This document shows positions 43,787 to 51,655 of a DNA stretch of 64,000 nt, in pieces (the stretch's first letter is position 1; each line of letters starts with the position of its first letter). The DNA comes from Legionella_A sp963772805 (GTDB lineage Bacteria; Pseudomonadota; Gammaproteobacteria; Legionellales; Legionellaceae). The position numbers and the translations under genes were made by a program. The notes beneath the pieces were generated by a model, which was given only the letters and a program-made list of their open reading frames with translations, searched no databases and had not been told where the DNA came from. Where the stretch lies: positions 992,001-1,056,000 of the forward strand of contig CAVYYU010000008.1 of assembly GCA_963772805.1 (NCBI GenBank). Direction: 5' to 3'.

Positions 43787-44049
43787 GGAAACGATTCGAA
43801 AAAATTTTAGAACAAGATGCATAAATTCAAGTTTTTAAGCAAGATTAAAAATTTGTAGTGAATGAATATTTGTAACGGTCTATGTCGATTTTAGCAATTG
43901 CATGAGGATTATGAGCGTAAAACCCTACCGTACATTTAAAATCATGGCGCTTTTTATTCGGATTGGTTTTTTTCTAGGGGCTGTTGACATTTGATCTCCC
44001 CGTCGCCGACGTACCGCGGTTTATCCGCGGTATCCAGGAGCCCCTCATG

Positions 44050-44232
44050 TCAAGTGCATATTTCTTCGTATAAATCGCGCCATGTTGGATTAAGCTCTTC
44101 GATTAAATTGAGTTTTCACTTCCTGCACCAATTTTTGAAGCGTGTTTCACGTCTGGCAGCTTCTAAATAAGTACTATGAATCTCATAATAGACCAGCATA
44201 TGTACATTATATTGTGCTGTAACGCTGCTGGG
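44050..44232 (-). pseudogene. GIY-YIG nuclease remnant
   Basis: The minus strand reads AQYNVHMLVYYEIHSTYLEA, then ARRETRFKNW, CRK, a TGA where a Trp (TGG) is expected, and KLNLIEELNPTWRDLYEEI before the final stop at 44050. This is the C-terminal half of small GIY-YIG endonucleases of the YhbQ type. The GIY-YIG core is missing upstream. The internal stop and loss of the N-terminus mark a pseudogene trapped inside the element. Confidence 0.6.
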
Positions 44233-44387
44233 GATCCAGGGCAAAAGCGTGTGTGAGTAAAAAATAAATAATCATGCCATGCTCCATTACATATGCTCTA
44301 TATTTTGACGTACTTCGGCTTGTTCGCCGGAGCCAGGAATCTAGCAAGATCTCTGGATACCGCGCATAAAGCGCAGTACGTCGGCGT

Positions 44388-44630
44388 TTAGGATAATTTA
44401 TCATCACTCATGATCTTGCCCTGTTTGCATGACCAGCGGTTAAATTTTTGGTATATTGTATTCCAGTTTCCAAACTCTGCTGGCAGGTCTCGCCAAGGAC
44501 AGCCTACGCGCATACGATACAGCATGGCTTCAACCATAAGACGAAGCTCGGGCTTGTCATAAATCCCTTGTTGTCGCATGATTATCCCTAGCTTCGACCA
44601 TACCTCGTCACTGAGCATTAGTCTGGCCAT
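44388..44630 (-). pseudogene. IS5-family transposase, N-terminal remnant
   Basis: The 80 codons match the DUF4096-type N-terminus of IS5-family transposases: LSDEVWSKLGIIM, RLMVEAMLYRMRVGCPWRDL and FGNWNTIYQKFNRWS. After RWS the family match ends and the frame runs into palindromic sequence and stops, so the catalytic DDE part is gone. The start ATG at 44630 is plausible. Confidence 0.7.
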
Positions 44631-44934
44631 TTCAAACTCGTTTTATTTTGGTGTGGGAGCCGTGATCTTACGAGTTTTACCCTATTTATCAATGGGTTGA
44701 AATGTGATTGCTCATGATGGTGTGTTATCAAAAACGAATTGTAAGGTAAATTAAAAGCGCTGTGTTTTATACGGACATTTTCTGGATACCGCGGATAAAC
44801 CGCGGTACGTCGGCGACGGGGTGATCAAATGTCAACAGCCCCTAATAATCTTGAAAAAAGTACGTTAAACCAACCTCTAATATCGAACTTATTATCACAG
44901 ACAATCATCTTTGGCCCATGAAAATTTTTATTCA

Positions 44935-45831
44935 TTACTGAAGCAGGCTTAATACATGTTCCTTAATTTTATCCAGATCGTGACAGGGTAATTTGTTAAA
45001 AACCATTTGACCAAAACTAAATTCCAGGCCATGAGGATTATCTTCTTCCTTCGCGTACTTAGATACTATTTTATCTACTGATGATAATGCCTTTTGGGAG
45101 CGTTGTAACAAGCCTTGTTGCGAACCCGACAATAAATTTAGCACGTCCTCTGAGGCTGTGGATTTATTTTTAGAAAATTGTATTTCCAATGCTTTGGCAC
45201 AGGTATAAAAAGCAACAAACTCAAGGTAGTTTACAAAGATATTATCCGGCGCATCTTCTAGCCAATTTTGAACCTGGCTTGTCAATCGATTCAGTTGCTC
45301 TGATATATGGCTCACCTGTGATAACGATATTTTTTCGGGTGTATCTTGAACCTTTGCAAGCTCATTGTAATATTTTATTAACTGGTATTCAGCAATCAAC
45401 GGATTCTTGCTGGTGTCACCAAATTTTCCCGTGTTATCTTGCAAAAATTTATTAAATACAGAACCATTCATATCTACTACAGAAGTCTTATCACAAATGA
45501 CTGTATAATATTGTAGTAGTTGCGCGGCATAATAAATAAAAGAAAATCTACTTTTGGAAGCACTTAACTCACTGATTACATTGGTGAATTCTTTTTTGGC
45601 CTCATGAAATCCTGTGGAATTTATCTGTTCTTTTAAAATGTTGTTACCTAGCTCTAATACCATGTTTTTTATGGCAGCCAGCTCATTTTTTTCAAGACGA
45701 TTAATGATCGCAACACTATAACCACCGAGCCTAATTTTGGTAATTATTTCAGCTACTTCAGAATACAAAGAATTGTTTTTTTTATTGTCTGCCTGCGAAA
45801 AAAAACGTTCAGCTCCAGTACTTCCAGCCAT
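44935..45831 (-). CDS. Uncharacterised helical protein, 298 aa
   Basis: I do not recognise this gene. The product is soluble, rich in Leu, Ser, Lys and Glu, and predicted to be almost entirely helical, with possible coiled stretches around residues 150-195. There is no signal peptide or membrane helix. It starts at an ATG with an AGGAGT ribosome site and follows the cysteine-protease-like gene by 24 bases on the same strand, so the two are probably co-transcribed. Flanked by a decayed mobile element and lipA, it looks like accessory cargo, possibly an effector or partner of the protease. Confidence 0.55.
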   Translation of the reverse strand: MAGSTGAERFFSQADNKKNNSLYSEVAEIITKIRLGGYSVAIINRLEKNELAAIKNMVLELGNNILKEQINSTGFHEAKKEFTNVISELSASKSRFSFIYYAAQLLQYYTVICDKTSVVDMNGSVFNKFLQDNTGKFGDTSKNPLIAEYQLIKYYNELAKVQDTPEKISLSQVSHISEQLNRLTSQVQNWLEDAPDNIFVNYLEFVAFYTCAKALEIQFSKNKSTASEDVLNLLSGSQQGLLQRSQKALSSVDKIVSKYAKEEDNPHGLEFSFGQMVFNKLPCHDLDKIKEHVLSLLQ

Positions 45832-45855
45832 ATCGTTACTCCTAAATATATTTTT

Positions 45856-47139
45856 CTATGCTCTGCCAGTAATGGTATTGAACACGGAGACAACAGCATC
45901 ACTTATGACGCTGAGCACGTATTTAATGGCATTAACTAAATAATTAAGAAAACCTTCTGTTTTAGGTGGTGGACCACTCGCAATTGCATCGTTGGCGGCA
46001 CTAACTTGTGCTCTTACACTATCAGTTTGAACTATTTTTTCTGGCGACACAGGACATGTAAAGGTAAACGCCACATCCCCAAGACTATCAATAGCCATAT
46101 CCAGTTTTATAACAGATGGAATATACTTAAACATGATTTCGCAAATAGGTATCAGTTTATCTTTGATCACTTGGTCACGCGAATTTTCCTGAATAAAGTT
46201 AGCCAAGTTATAAAGGCGATTGATATGTCTTTGTTCTTCCGCGTCGTGATTATCAAACCAATCTGCCGTTTGGATAAATACGAATCTATTTTCTATCCAT
46301 TTGATGACTTCGTCTCTAACTGAGCCATTATCTACAAAGTGCTGTTTTGCATTTTCATCTTTCGAAGTGGTCATGTTATACCATAGCGCATCATCTTTAA
46401 TCTCACCATCATCCGTAAGAAAATGATTATATCGCCCATCAAATGTACTGCTTGAGTGGTTGTAAGCTGCTAATAAGTATTTTTTTAACTCTTTAGGCGT
46501 TTTAGTTAATACTGCCTCCATCTTGTTAACTACCGCATCTTTGTTAGTAATACCAGGCGAGCTATCCATGAATTTCCAGACACGAGAGCGCTGTATATCC
46601 TGTGTCATCGAGGCAGTCACCCAATGTTGGTTGTTAATCCCAACAGCAAAAACATGCTCGCATGTACCAGTGGTTCGAGCCAATTTTGCAATAGCCGCGG
46701 CATTAAACAAGTCATCTTCCATACCGGAGTGACCAAATTCAGAAGTATCTGTACCCAGACCCAGCATGCAATTCACAACACTTACTTTCTGATTCGCTCC
46801 CTGCTCTAAATTTAGACTTTGTAATGCCGCTGTGCTAATACCATGCGCGGTTAAGTCCAAAGCACCCTTTTGCGCATCCCCAAGTAGCTTAACAAATAGA
46901 GGAAGATCAACATCACAATCATTTTGATTTGGGGGATTTCTGTAAACGACTGTCTTACCAAATATAGTTTCAAACAGTTTGCTATCATTAAGCAAACGAT
47001 TAAATTCATTTTCATCAATAAGTGCTTCCATGAACAGTAAAGCAAGCAGCGTATTTTTAAAGGTATGATAGCCGCAAGTCTGGTGACCCTGTGCGCCACC
47101 TGATTGATTCATGACTGTAGTTGAATTGATCGTTGGCAT
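45856..47139 (-). CDS. Putative papain-like cysteine protease, possible secreted effector
   Basis: The N-terminus carries QGHQTCGYHTFKN with Cys22 preceded by two Gln (17, 20) that could form the oxyanion hole. His172 lies in NNQHWVTAS and Asp192 in VWKFMDSSPG. The Cys-His-Asp order and the hydrophobic residues around each fit a clan CA (papain-like or C39-like) fold. The 427-aa protein has no signal peptide. Its end (about residues 397-423) is hydrophobic, possibly membrane-active. Cytoplasmic proteases of this kind with no known bacterial partner are often type IV effectors in Legionellales; that role is inference. The family is not identified, and the ribosome site is weak. Confidence 0.55.
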   Translation of the reverse strand: MPTINSTTVMNQSGGAQGHQTCGYHTFKNTLLALLFMEALIDENEFNRLLNDSKLFETIFGKTVVYRNPPNQNDCDVDLPLFVKLLGDAQKGALDLTAHGISTAALQSLNLEQGANQKVSVVNCMLGLGTDTSEFGHSGMEDDLFNAAAIAKLARTTGTCEHVFAVGINNQHWVTASMTQDIQRSRVWKFMDSSPGITNKDAVVNKMEAVLTKTPKELKKYLLAAYNHSSSTFDGRYNHFLTDDGEIKDDALWYNMTTSKDENAKQHFVDNGSVRDEVIKWIENRFVFIQTADWFDNHDAEEQRHINRLYNLANFIQENSRDQVIKDKLIPICEIMFKYIPSVIKLDMAIDSLGDVAFTFTCPVSPEKIVQTDSVRAQVSAANDAIASGPPPKTEGFLNYLVNAIKYVLSVISDAVVSVFNTITGRA

Positions 47140-47344
47140 ATTATGCTTTGTTCAGATTGGTATTTTTTATTTTACAAGATACACATTAAATACGCAACAA
47201 ATATTGTCTATTATGTATCTTTTTAAGTCGAAAGGACGCCCGTTTGCATAGATAACGCCTTTTAAATTAGCTGAAATAACCACGGGACAATCTTTTTTTA
47301 ATCGTCCACAGTAATAATTCGATAAGTTTTCTTTAAAAAAATAC

Positions 47345-48331
47345 TCAAAGTCCCAAGTTATCACGTTTAAATATCCGATCTGCACGATAGCTTGAACGCA
47401 CCAACGGGCCAGATGCTACTTCAAAAAAACCTTTTTGCAGACCGATGTCACGCAAAGCGGCAAATGTCTCCGGCGTTACATAACGCGCAACAGGCAAATG
47501 ATTTTTGGTGGGCTGTAAATATTGTCCTAACGTCAGAATATCTATCTGATGGGCGCGCATATCATCCATAGTTTGGATGATTTCCTCATCTGTTTCGCCT
47601 AAACCAAGCATCAAGCTGGTCTTGGTTAATACGTCTGGGCGATATTGCTTGGCATAGGCCAAGACGTTCAAGGTTTGCTGATAACCAGCACGATTGTCCC
47701 TAACTGGGTGCGTCAAGCGCTCGACCGTTTCCACGTTTTGCGCAAAAACATCTACCCCGCTGTCCAACAACACAGCAATATCCTTATATACCCCTTGAAA
47801 ATCAGGCGTGAGTGCTTCAATTTTGGTTTTTGGGCAACGGACTTTGATAGCACGAATGGAGTCAGCATAATGTTTGGCACCACCATCCGGTAAGTCATCG
47901 CGATTCACTGAAGTTAAAACCACGTAATCAAGATTCATAAGCGCGACTGTTCTGGCAGTATTCTCAGGTTCTTCAGCATCCAACCAGCCTTGGGGGTTGC
48001 CGGTATCCACAGCGCAAAAGCGGCATGCGCGCGTACAAACAGCTCCCATGAGCATGATCGTGGCTGTACCATGCGACCAACATTCCGCAATATTGGGGCA
48101 TTTTGCTTCTTCGCAGACGGTTGATAAACGATGTTCTTTAACCTGCTCTTTCACGTGGGTATAGGCGGGTGTGGTGTGATTAACGATACGCAGCCACTTG
48201 GGCTTTGGCAAGCGCTCGTCTACAGAATTCGCTGTGGATTTAACCCCATCTTTGATGGCGGCAAAACCCTGGCTGGTTTTGTATTTATGGCCACTCTCAA
48301 CCACGACGGGGATATCAGTTAGCTTGCCCAT
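47345..48331 (-). CDS. lipA: Lipoyl synthase
   Basis: This radical-SAM enzyme inserts two sulfurs into octanoyl groups of lipoyl domains. It shows the auxiliary cluster cysteines (VCEEAKCPNIAECW) and the radical-SAM motif CTRACRFC. LTSVNRDDLPDGGA and TKTSLMLGLGETDEEI follow, with QYLQPTKNHLPV and the C-terminal VRSSYRAD serine motif. Length 328 aa is normal. The ATG has AGGTG upstream. No lipB lies next to it in the window. It marks the return to housekeeping genes after the cargo region. Confidence 0.95.
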   Translation of the reverse strand: MGKLTDIPVVVESGHKYKTSQGFAAIKDGVKSTANSVDERLPKPKWLRIVNHTTPAYTHVKEQVKEHRLSTVCEEAKCPNIAECWSHGTATIMLMGAVCTRACRFCAVDTGNPQGWLDAEEPENTARTVALMNLDYVVLTSVNRDDLPDGGAKHYADSIRAIKVRCPKTKIEALTPDFQGVYKDIAVLLDSGVDVFAQNVETVERLTHPVRDNRAGYQQTLNVLAYAKQYRPDVLTKTSLMLGLGETDEEIIQTMDDMRAHQIDILTLGQYLQPTKNHLPVARYVTPETFAALRDIGLQKGFFEVASGPLVRSSYRADRIFKRDNLGL

Positions 48332-48408
48332 AGTAACACCTATTTATTCAAGTGCGTTGATGATCCCAAATCAACCGACTTAGATCAAGTTTATTTGTGA
48401 TTGCTTAC

Positions 48409-49602
48409 TCATGACTCATATCGGCGCGTATAGAACGAACCAAACGCCACAGCAGCAACAAGCAAGATGAAAGAAAAAGCTATATTTGAAAATAATTGGG
48501 GATAAAATATCAACAAACAGCCAGTTACAAGCAAGATCAAATAAGCCGCAATCTTCAACCTGCGATCATAACGAGCCAGGCGATGATGCCGACTGCTTAA
48601 AATATAGATAAACAACAATGAAAATAACGGTAGTAAATAAACCACATGATAGGCTGCTTGGTATAACAACTGTTGCGAACTGGAGGCTGCCTGATCCGCC
48701 AACCACTGTTGAAACACCAAGCCTACATTAACACCACAAGTTTGCTGATAAACGTAGATCACGGTTGCAGTCAACATGATTAGGCCGTATACAAAACCCG
48801 GATGTATTATTACAACACCAGATTCGCGTTTACGGAAATATACAACCGTATAAAATACCAACATTATGCCCACAAACACAGATGGCAATCTAAGTAGGGT
48901 TGAAATTTGATAAGAATAACCTGGGTACGTTTGCAACAAGTAATGAATCAGCGCGAGGGGCACGAGAAAAGAAATGCCAACACCAAGCTGCAGTAACTTT
49001 TGTCCTGGATAAAGCCATAAAAATGCAAACAAGGCCATGATAAAAAATAACGAACAGGCACTAATCGAGTCACCCAGTGCTGAAAGCAGAATAAATTTTG
49101 GTGCGGATTTACTGACATTAGCGCCAACATGCACCTGACTCACCTTGCTCTGTTGACGGAGCGCGTTGATAGTACCTTGGCTTAATTTACCCTGTTGACT
49201 GATTTGCTGTCGACAATATTTTAAAGCACGCAGCAATGTCCGGCCTGAACTTTGAGCATCAGCAAAACCCACCCAACGTGAATCGCAAAAAAACATGGCA
49301 GGCACTGAAAAATCTTGCAAATCTTGTTGCTGTAAACGTTTGTATAAATCTTGCAGCGCTAGCTTGTCTTGATTAATGTAGTAACGATGGATAACGAGCC
49401 AAGGCTCGCTTATTTCCAGATTGCGAAAAAAGTCATCCGCCTTGTGACAATGTGGACAGGTAGTCGAAAGAAACAAGTCTACAGTTAGCGTTATTTGCTT
49501 CCCTGACTGGCTATAAGAGGCCACAGGCTGCGGATCTGCACTACTCACTGTCGTGTTGAGTAAAAAAAACAAGCTTATAAAGAATTTGACTAGAGCATAC
49601 AT
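48409..49602 (-). CDS. Thioredoxin-like/membrane fusion protein
   Basis: A signal-like N-terminus (MYALVKFFISLFFLLN) leads into a thioredoxin-type domain with the redox motif STTCPHCHKADDFF and the cis-Pro loop FSVPAMFFCD. After residue 170 come about seven membrane segments with paired cysteines (in ISACSLFF and QQTCGVNVG), a loose echo of DsbD/CcdA or VKOR-linked proteins. It probably handles disulfide electrons at the inner membrane. The frame opens at 49671, but the ATG at 49602 follows GGAG and begins the signal sequence. No exact family is recognised. Confidence 0.6.
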   Translation of the reverse strand: MYALVKFFISLFFLLNTTVSSADPQPVASYSQSGKQITLTVDLFLSTTCPHCHKADDFFRNLEISEPWLVIHRYYINQDKLALQDLYKRLQQQDLQDFSVPAMFFCDSRWVGFADAQSSGRTLLRALKYCRQQISQQGKLSQGTINALRQQSKVSQVHVGANVSKSAPKFILLSALGDSISACSLFFIMALFAFLWLYPGQKLLQLGVGISFLVPLALIHYLLQTYPGYSYQISTLLRLPSVFVGIMLVFYTVVYFRKRESGVVIIHPGFVYGLIMLTATVIYVYQQTCGVNVGLVFQQWLADQAASSSQQLLYQAAYHVVYLLPLFSLLFIYILSSRHHRLARYDRRLKIAAYLILLVTGCLLIFYPQLFSNIAFSFILLVAAVAFGSFYTRRYES

Positions 49603-49760
49603 CCTTGACTCCACTGAATTAGATTTCAATCTATCGACGTAACTACTCAGCACCATTAAAGAAAAAGCCATATTTGGCGCATCGTGAGTAAACGTGCATT
49701 CAAATCTGACTTTTCATCGCGGTTAGGAGCTTGTGATGAATGGTTACCTATCAGCTAAAA

Positions 49761-50054
49761 TTATACTGTCTGCCGTAACTTTTCCATGCGCGACAACCGC
49801 TCACGTTGAATCAGGAATAGATTACGAGAGTATATTAACACCCCAGTAGATTGCCCTAAAATAAACACCGGATCACGCTTGTAAATGGAATATACCAGTA
49901 ACGTTATACCGCCCAACAAGCTCAAATACCAGAAAACAACAGGAATCACGCTGCGCTTTTCTTTTTCACTGACCAGCCATTGCACGATAAAACGCGCTGA
50001 AAAAATTGCCTGCCCCATCAATCCAACTGCAAGCCAAACATACTCAACGTTCAT
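49761..50054 (-). CDS. Lipid A biosynthesis N-terminal domain (LAB_N) protein
   Basis: This small membrane protein of about 97 aa has three segments and the LAB_N pattern LMGQAIFSARFIVQWLVSE, then VIPVVFWYLSLLGGITLLVY and YKRDPVFILGQ. Such stand-alone proteins commonly sit next to GT2 and ArnT-like genes in lipid A or polyprenyl-sugar operons, as here. The ATG at 50054 is a better start than the one at 50075, though both overlap the GT2 gene. Its biochemical role is not established. Confidence 0.82.
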   Translation of the reverse strand: MNVEYVWLAVGLMGQAIFSARFIVQWLVSEKEKRSVIPVVFWYLSLLGGITLLVYSIYKRDPVFILGQSTGVLIYSRNLFLIQRERLSRMEKLRQTV

Positions 50055-50775
50055 GGTTATATATCTCCGGGGCACACGGCCGTCTTAATAACCAACGCAT
50101 GCCTATTAAATCATGAATACCAACAAAAAGACGATTCATCACCCCATATTTGGACACCCCATGGCATCGCGGGCGGTGATTAACCTGAATATTCACCAGT
50201 TGAAATCCAGCCCGTTTAAATAAGGCCGGTAAGTAGCGATGCATGTGATTGAAATGGGGTAATGTCAAAAAGGCTTCCCGCGGAAATAATTTCAAACTAC
50301 AACCGGTGTCAGGACATTCGTCATTGAGTAACCAGCGCCGAATTCCATTACCAATTTTAGATGACAATTTACGCAAATTATTATCACCGCGTTTTTTACG
50401 GTTACCTAAAATCACGGTCTTGTCGTCATGTAACTGCTGCACAAGAGAGGGGATATCAGCAGGATCATTTTGACCATCACCGTCCATTGTAACCAACAAT
50501 GGATAACGAGCAGCTCTCGCCCCTGTTAAGAATGCCGCACTTTGCCCATAGTTGCCTACATGACAAACCAGACGCAAATCACTGTAAGTTTTCGCCAAGG
50601 TGCTCAGCCGATCAGTTGTGCCGTCGATACTGCCGTCATCGACAAAAATAACTTCAAACTGGTAGCTGCTAGCAGGTAATGCAGCCACTATTTCATGATA
50701 TAAAGCTTCTACATTATCTACTTCATTGTAAACTGGAATGATTATAGACAACGCTATTTGATTATCAGATGACAT
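50044..50775 (-). CDS. Polyprenyl-phosphate glycosyltransferase (GT2, DPM/GtrB-like)
   Basis: This GT2 enzyme has SIIPVYNEVDNVEALYHEI, IFVDDGSIDGTTDRL, the DGDGQNDPADIP metal motif, and GCSLKLFPREAF, typical of enzymes that charge undecaprenyl or dolichol phosphate. It has no C-terminal membrane helices, unlike GtrB. It overlaps the LAB_N gene and precedes PAP2 and ArnT-like genes, the usual set for making and using a lipid-linked sugar on lipid A or another envelope lipid. The sugar is unknown. Confidence 0.83.
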   Translation of the reverse strand: MSSDNQIALSIIIPVYNEVDNVEALYHEIVAALPASSYQFEVIFVDDGSIDGTTDRLSTLAKTYSDLRLVCHVGNYGQSAAFLTGARAARYPLLVTMDGDGQNDPADIPSLVQQLHDDKTVILGNRKKRGDNNLRKLSSKIGNGIRRWLLNDECPDTGCSLKLFPREAFLTLPHFNHMHRYLPALFKRAGFQLVNIQVNHRPRCHGVSKYGVMNRLFVGIHDLIGMRWLLRRPCAPEIYNHER

Positions 50776-50856
50776 CCTTAAATACCTAAACCCGCTAAAA
50801 AGTCAAACATTATAAAGGATTTTCTGCTTGCCGAATACTGGCTGCATGAACATAAG

Positions 50857-51501
50857 TTATAATCTATAAACAGACTGTAACCATGATTTACGGCGTAACC
50901 ACCAATACAACAGCCCAACTTCAACTAGCGCAAGGTAACTGGCAATAAGCACATCAGTAAGATAATGTTGGGTCAATAAGATACGCGTTGAAGCTATAAT
51001 CAGGCCCGTCAGTATAAATGCGACGAAATGGCGCGGAAACAAAGCACACAGGCCAAACACCAAGCCCATTATTATCGTCGTATGGCCTGACGGAAACGAC
51101 CAAAATTGGGCATGCTTTTGCAGACCATAAAAACCATATAGCTGATCATTGAATAATAAGTCAGGGCGGGCACGGCCAAAAAGAATTTTTAGCACTAAAC
51201 AAATCAGGCTGGGAATTAATGCACATAACCATAAAAACCAGGCACGCTCTTCCCATTGTTGATTATGCTTCACATAACGAAAAAACAGCGCCAACAGCAG
51301 CAGCGATGAAAAATAAACCCCACCGATACCTAGCTTGGTAACCCAGTTCAGGAAGGGGTAGTTTGTACCGAGGCTTAGGCTATGAAAGTAGTACGCAATA
51401 GGCTGATCAAAATATAAGAATGATAAAACAATAAAACCCATGTAGCTTGCCGCCACGAAAGGGTTTGTCATGATTGACAACGACCTTTCAAATGATGTCA
51501 T
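50857..51501 (-). CDS. PAP2-family lipid phosphatase
   Basis: This membrane phosphatase of about 214 aa has the three PAP2 motifs: KILFGRARPD, FPSGHTT and STRILLTQHYLTDV. Members include undecaprenyl-diphosphate phosphatases and LpxE/LpxT-like enzymes. The ATG at 51501 follows GGAGAAG; the longer frame to 51576 crosses a G10/C10 homopolymer and is unlikely. In this group it may recycle polyprenyl phosphate or dephosphorylate lipid A. Confidence 0.85.
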   Translation of the reverse strand: MTSFERSLSIMTNPFVAASYMGFIVLSFLYFDQPIAYYFHSLSLGTNYPFLNWVTKLGIGGVYFSSLLLLALFFRYVKHNQQWEERAWFLWLCALIPSLICLVLKILFGRARPDLLFNDQLYGFYGLQKHAQFWSFPSGHTTIIMGLVFGLCALFPRHFVAFILTGLIIASTRILLTQHYLTDVLIASYLALVEVGLLYWWLRRKSWLQSVYRL

Positions 51502-51514
51502 GTATCTTCTCCTC

Positions 51515-51524
51515 GGGGGGGGGG
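51515..51524. repeat. G10 homopolymer upstream of the PAP2 gene
   Basis: Ten consecutive G (plus strand) lie just upstream of the GAGGAGAAG ribosome site of the PAP2 gene, 14 bases before its ATG. It is the longest G/C run noticed in this AT-rich window and would be prone to length change. Confidence 0.7.
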
Positions 51525-51655
51525 CTGTGTTGCCTGTAGGAACGTAATCCGTACAAATAACTTGAAATATTATCATGCGGCTTGGGTATCGGCCTAGCTT
51601 ATTTCGCGCTCGATGACACCCATGTTAGGTTTTAAACCAATTTTTGCTTGGTCGT

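Larger units (their letters stand above)
43977..44842. mobile_element. Decayed TA-flanked element with 62-bp inverted repeats
   Basis: Left end 43976-44037 and right end 44782-44843 are inverted copies differing at about one base. Each begins AGGGGCTGTTGACATTTGAT and runs through CCCGTCGCCGACGTACCGC to CCGCGGTATCCAG. TA dinucleotides flank both sides (43975-43976 and 44843-44844), as for IS5-type elements with GGGGCTGTTGAC ends. Inside are a transposase fragment (44388-44630), a GIY-YIG nuclease remnant (about 44050-44232) and another palindrome near 44305-44392. No complete transposase remains, so it could move only with help. Confidence 0.7.

Noticed and set aside
47167..47385. Small minus-strand frame of 72 codons overlapping the 3' end of lipA
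   Set aside because: Its start lies inside lipA, there is no convincing ribosome site, and no motif is visible; it could be a decayed fragment.
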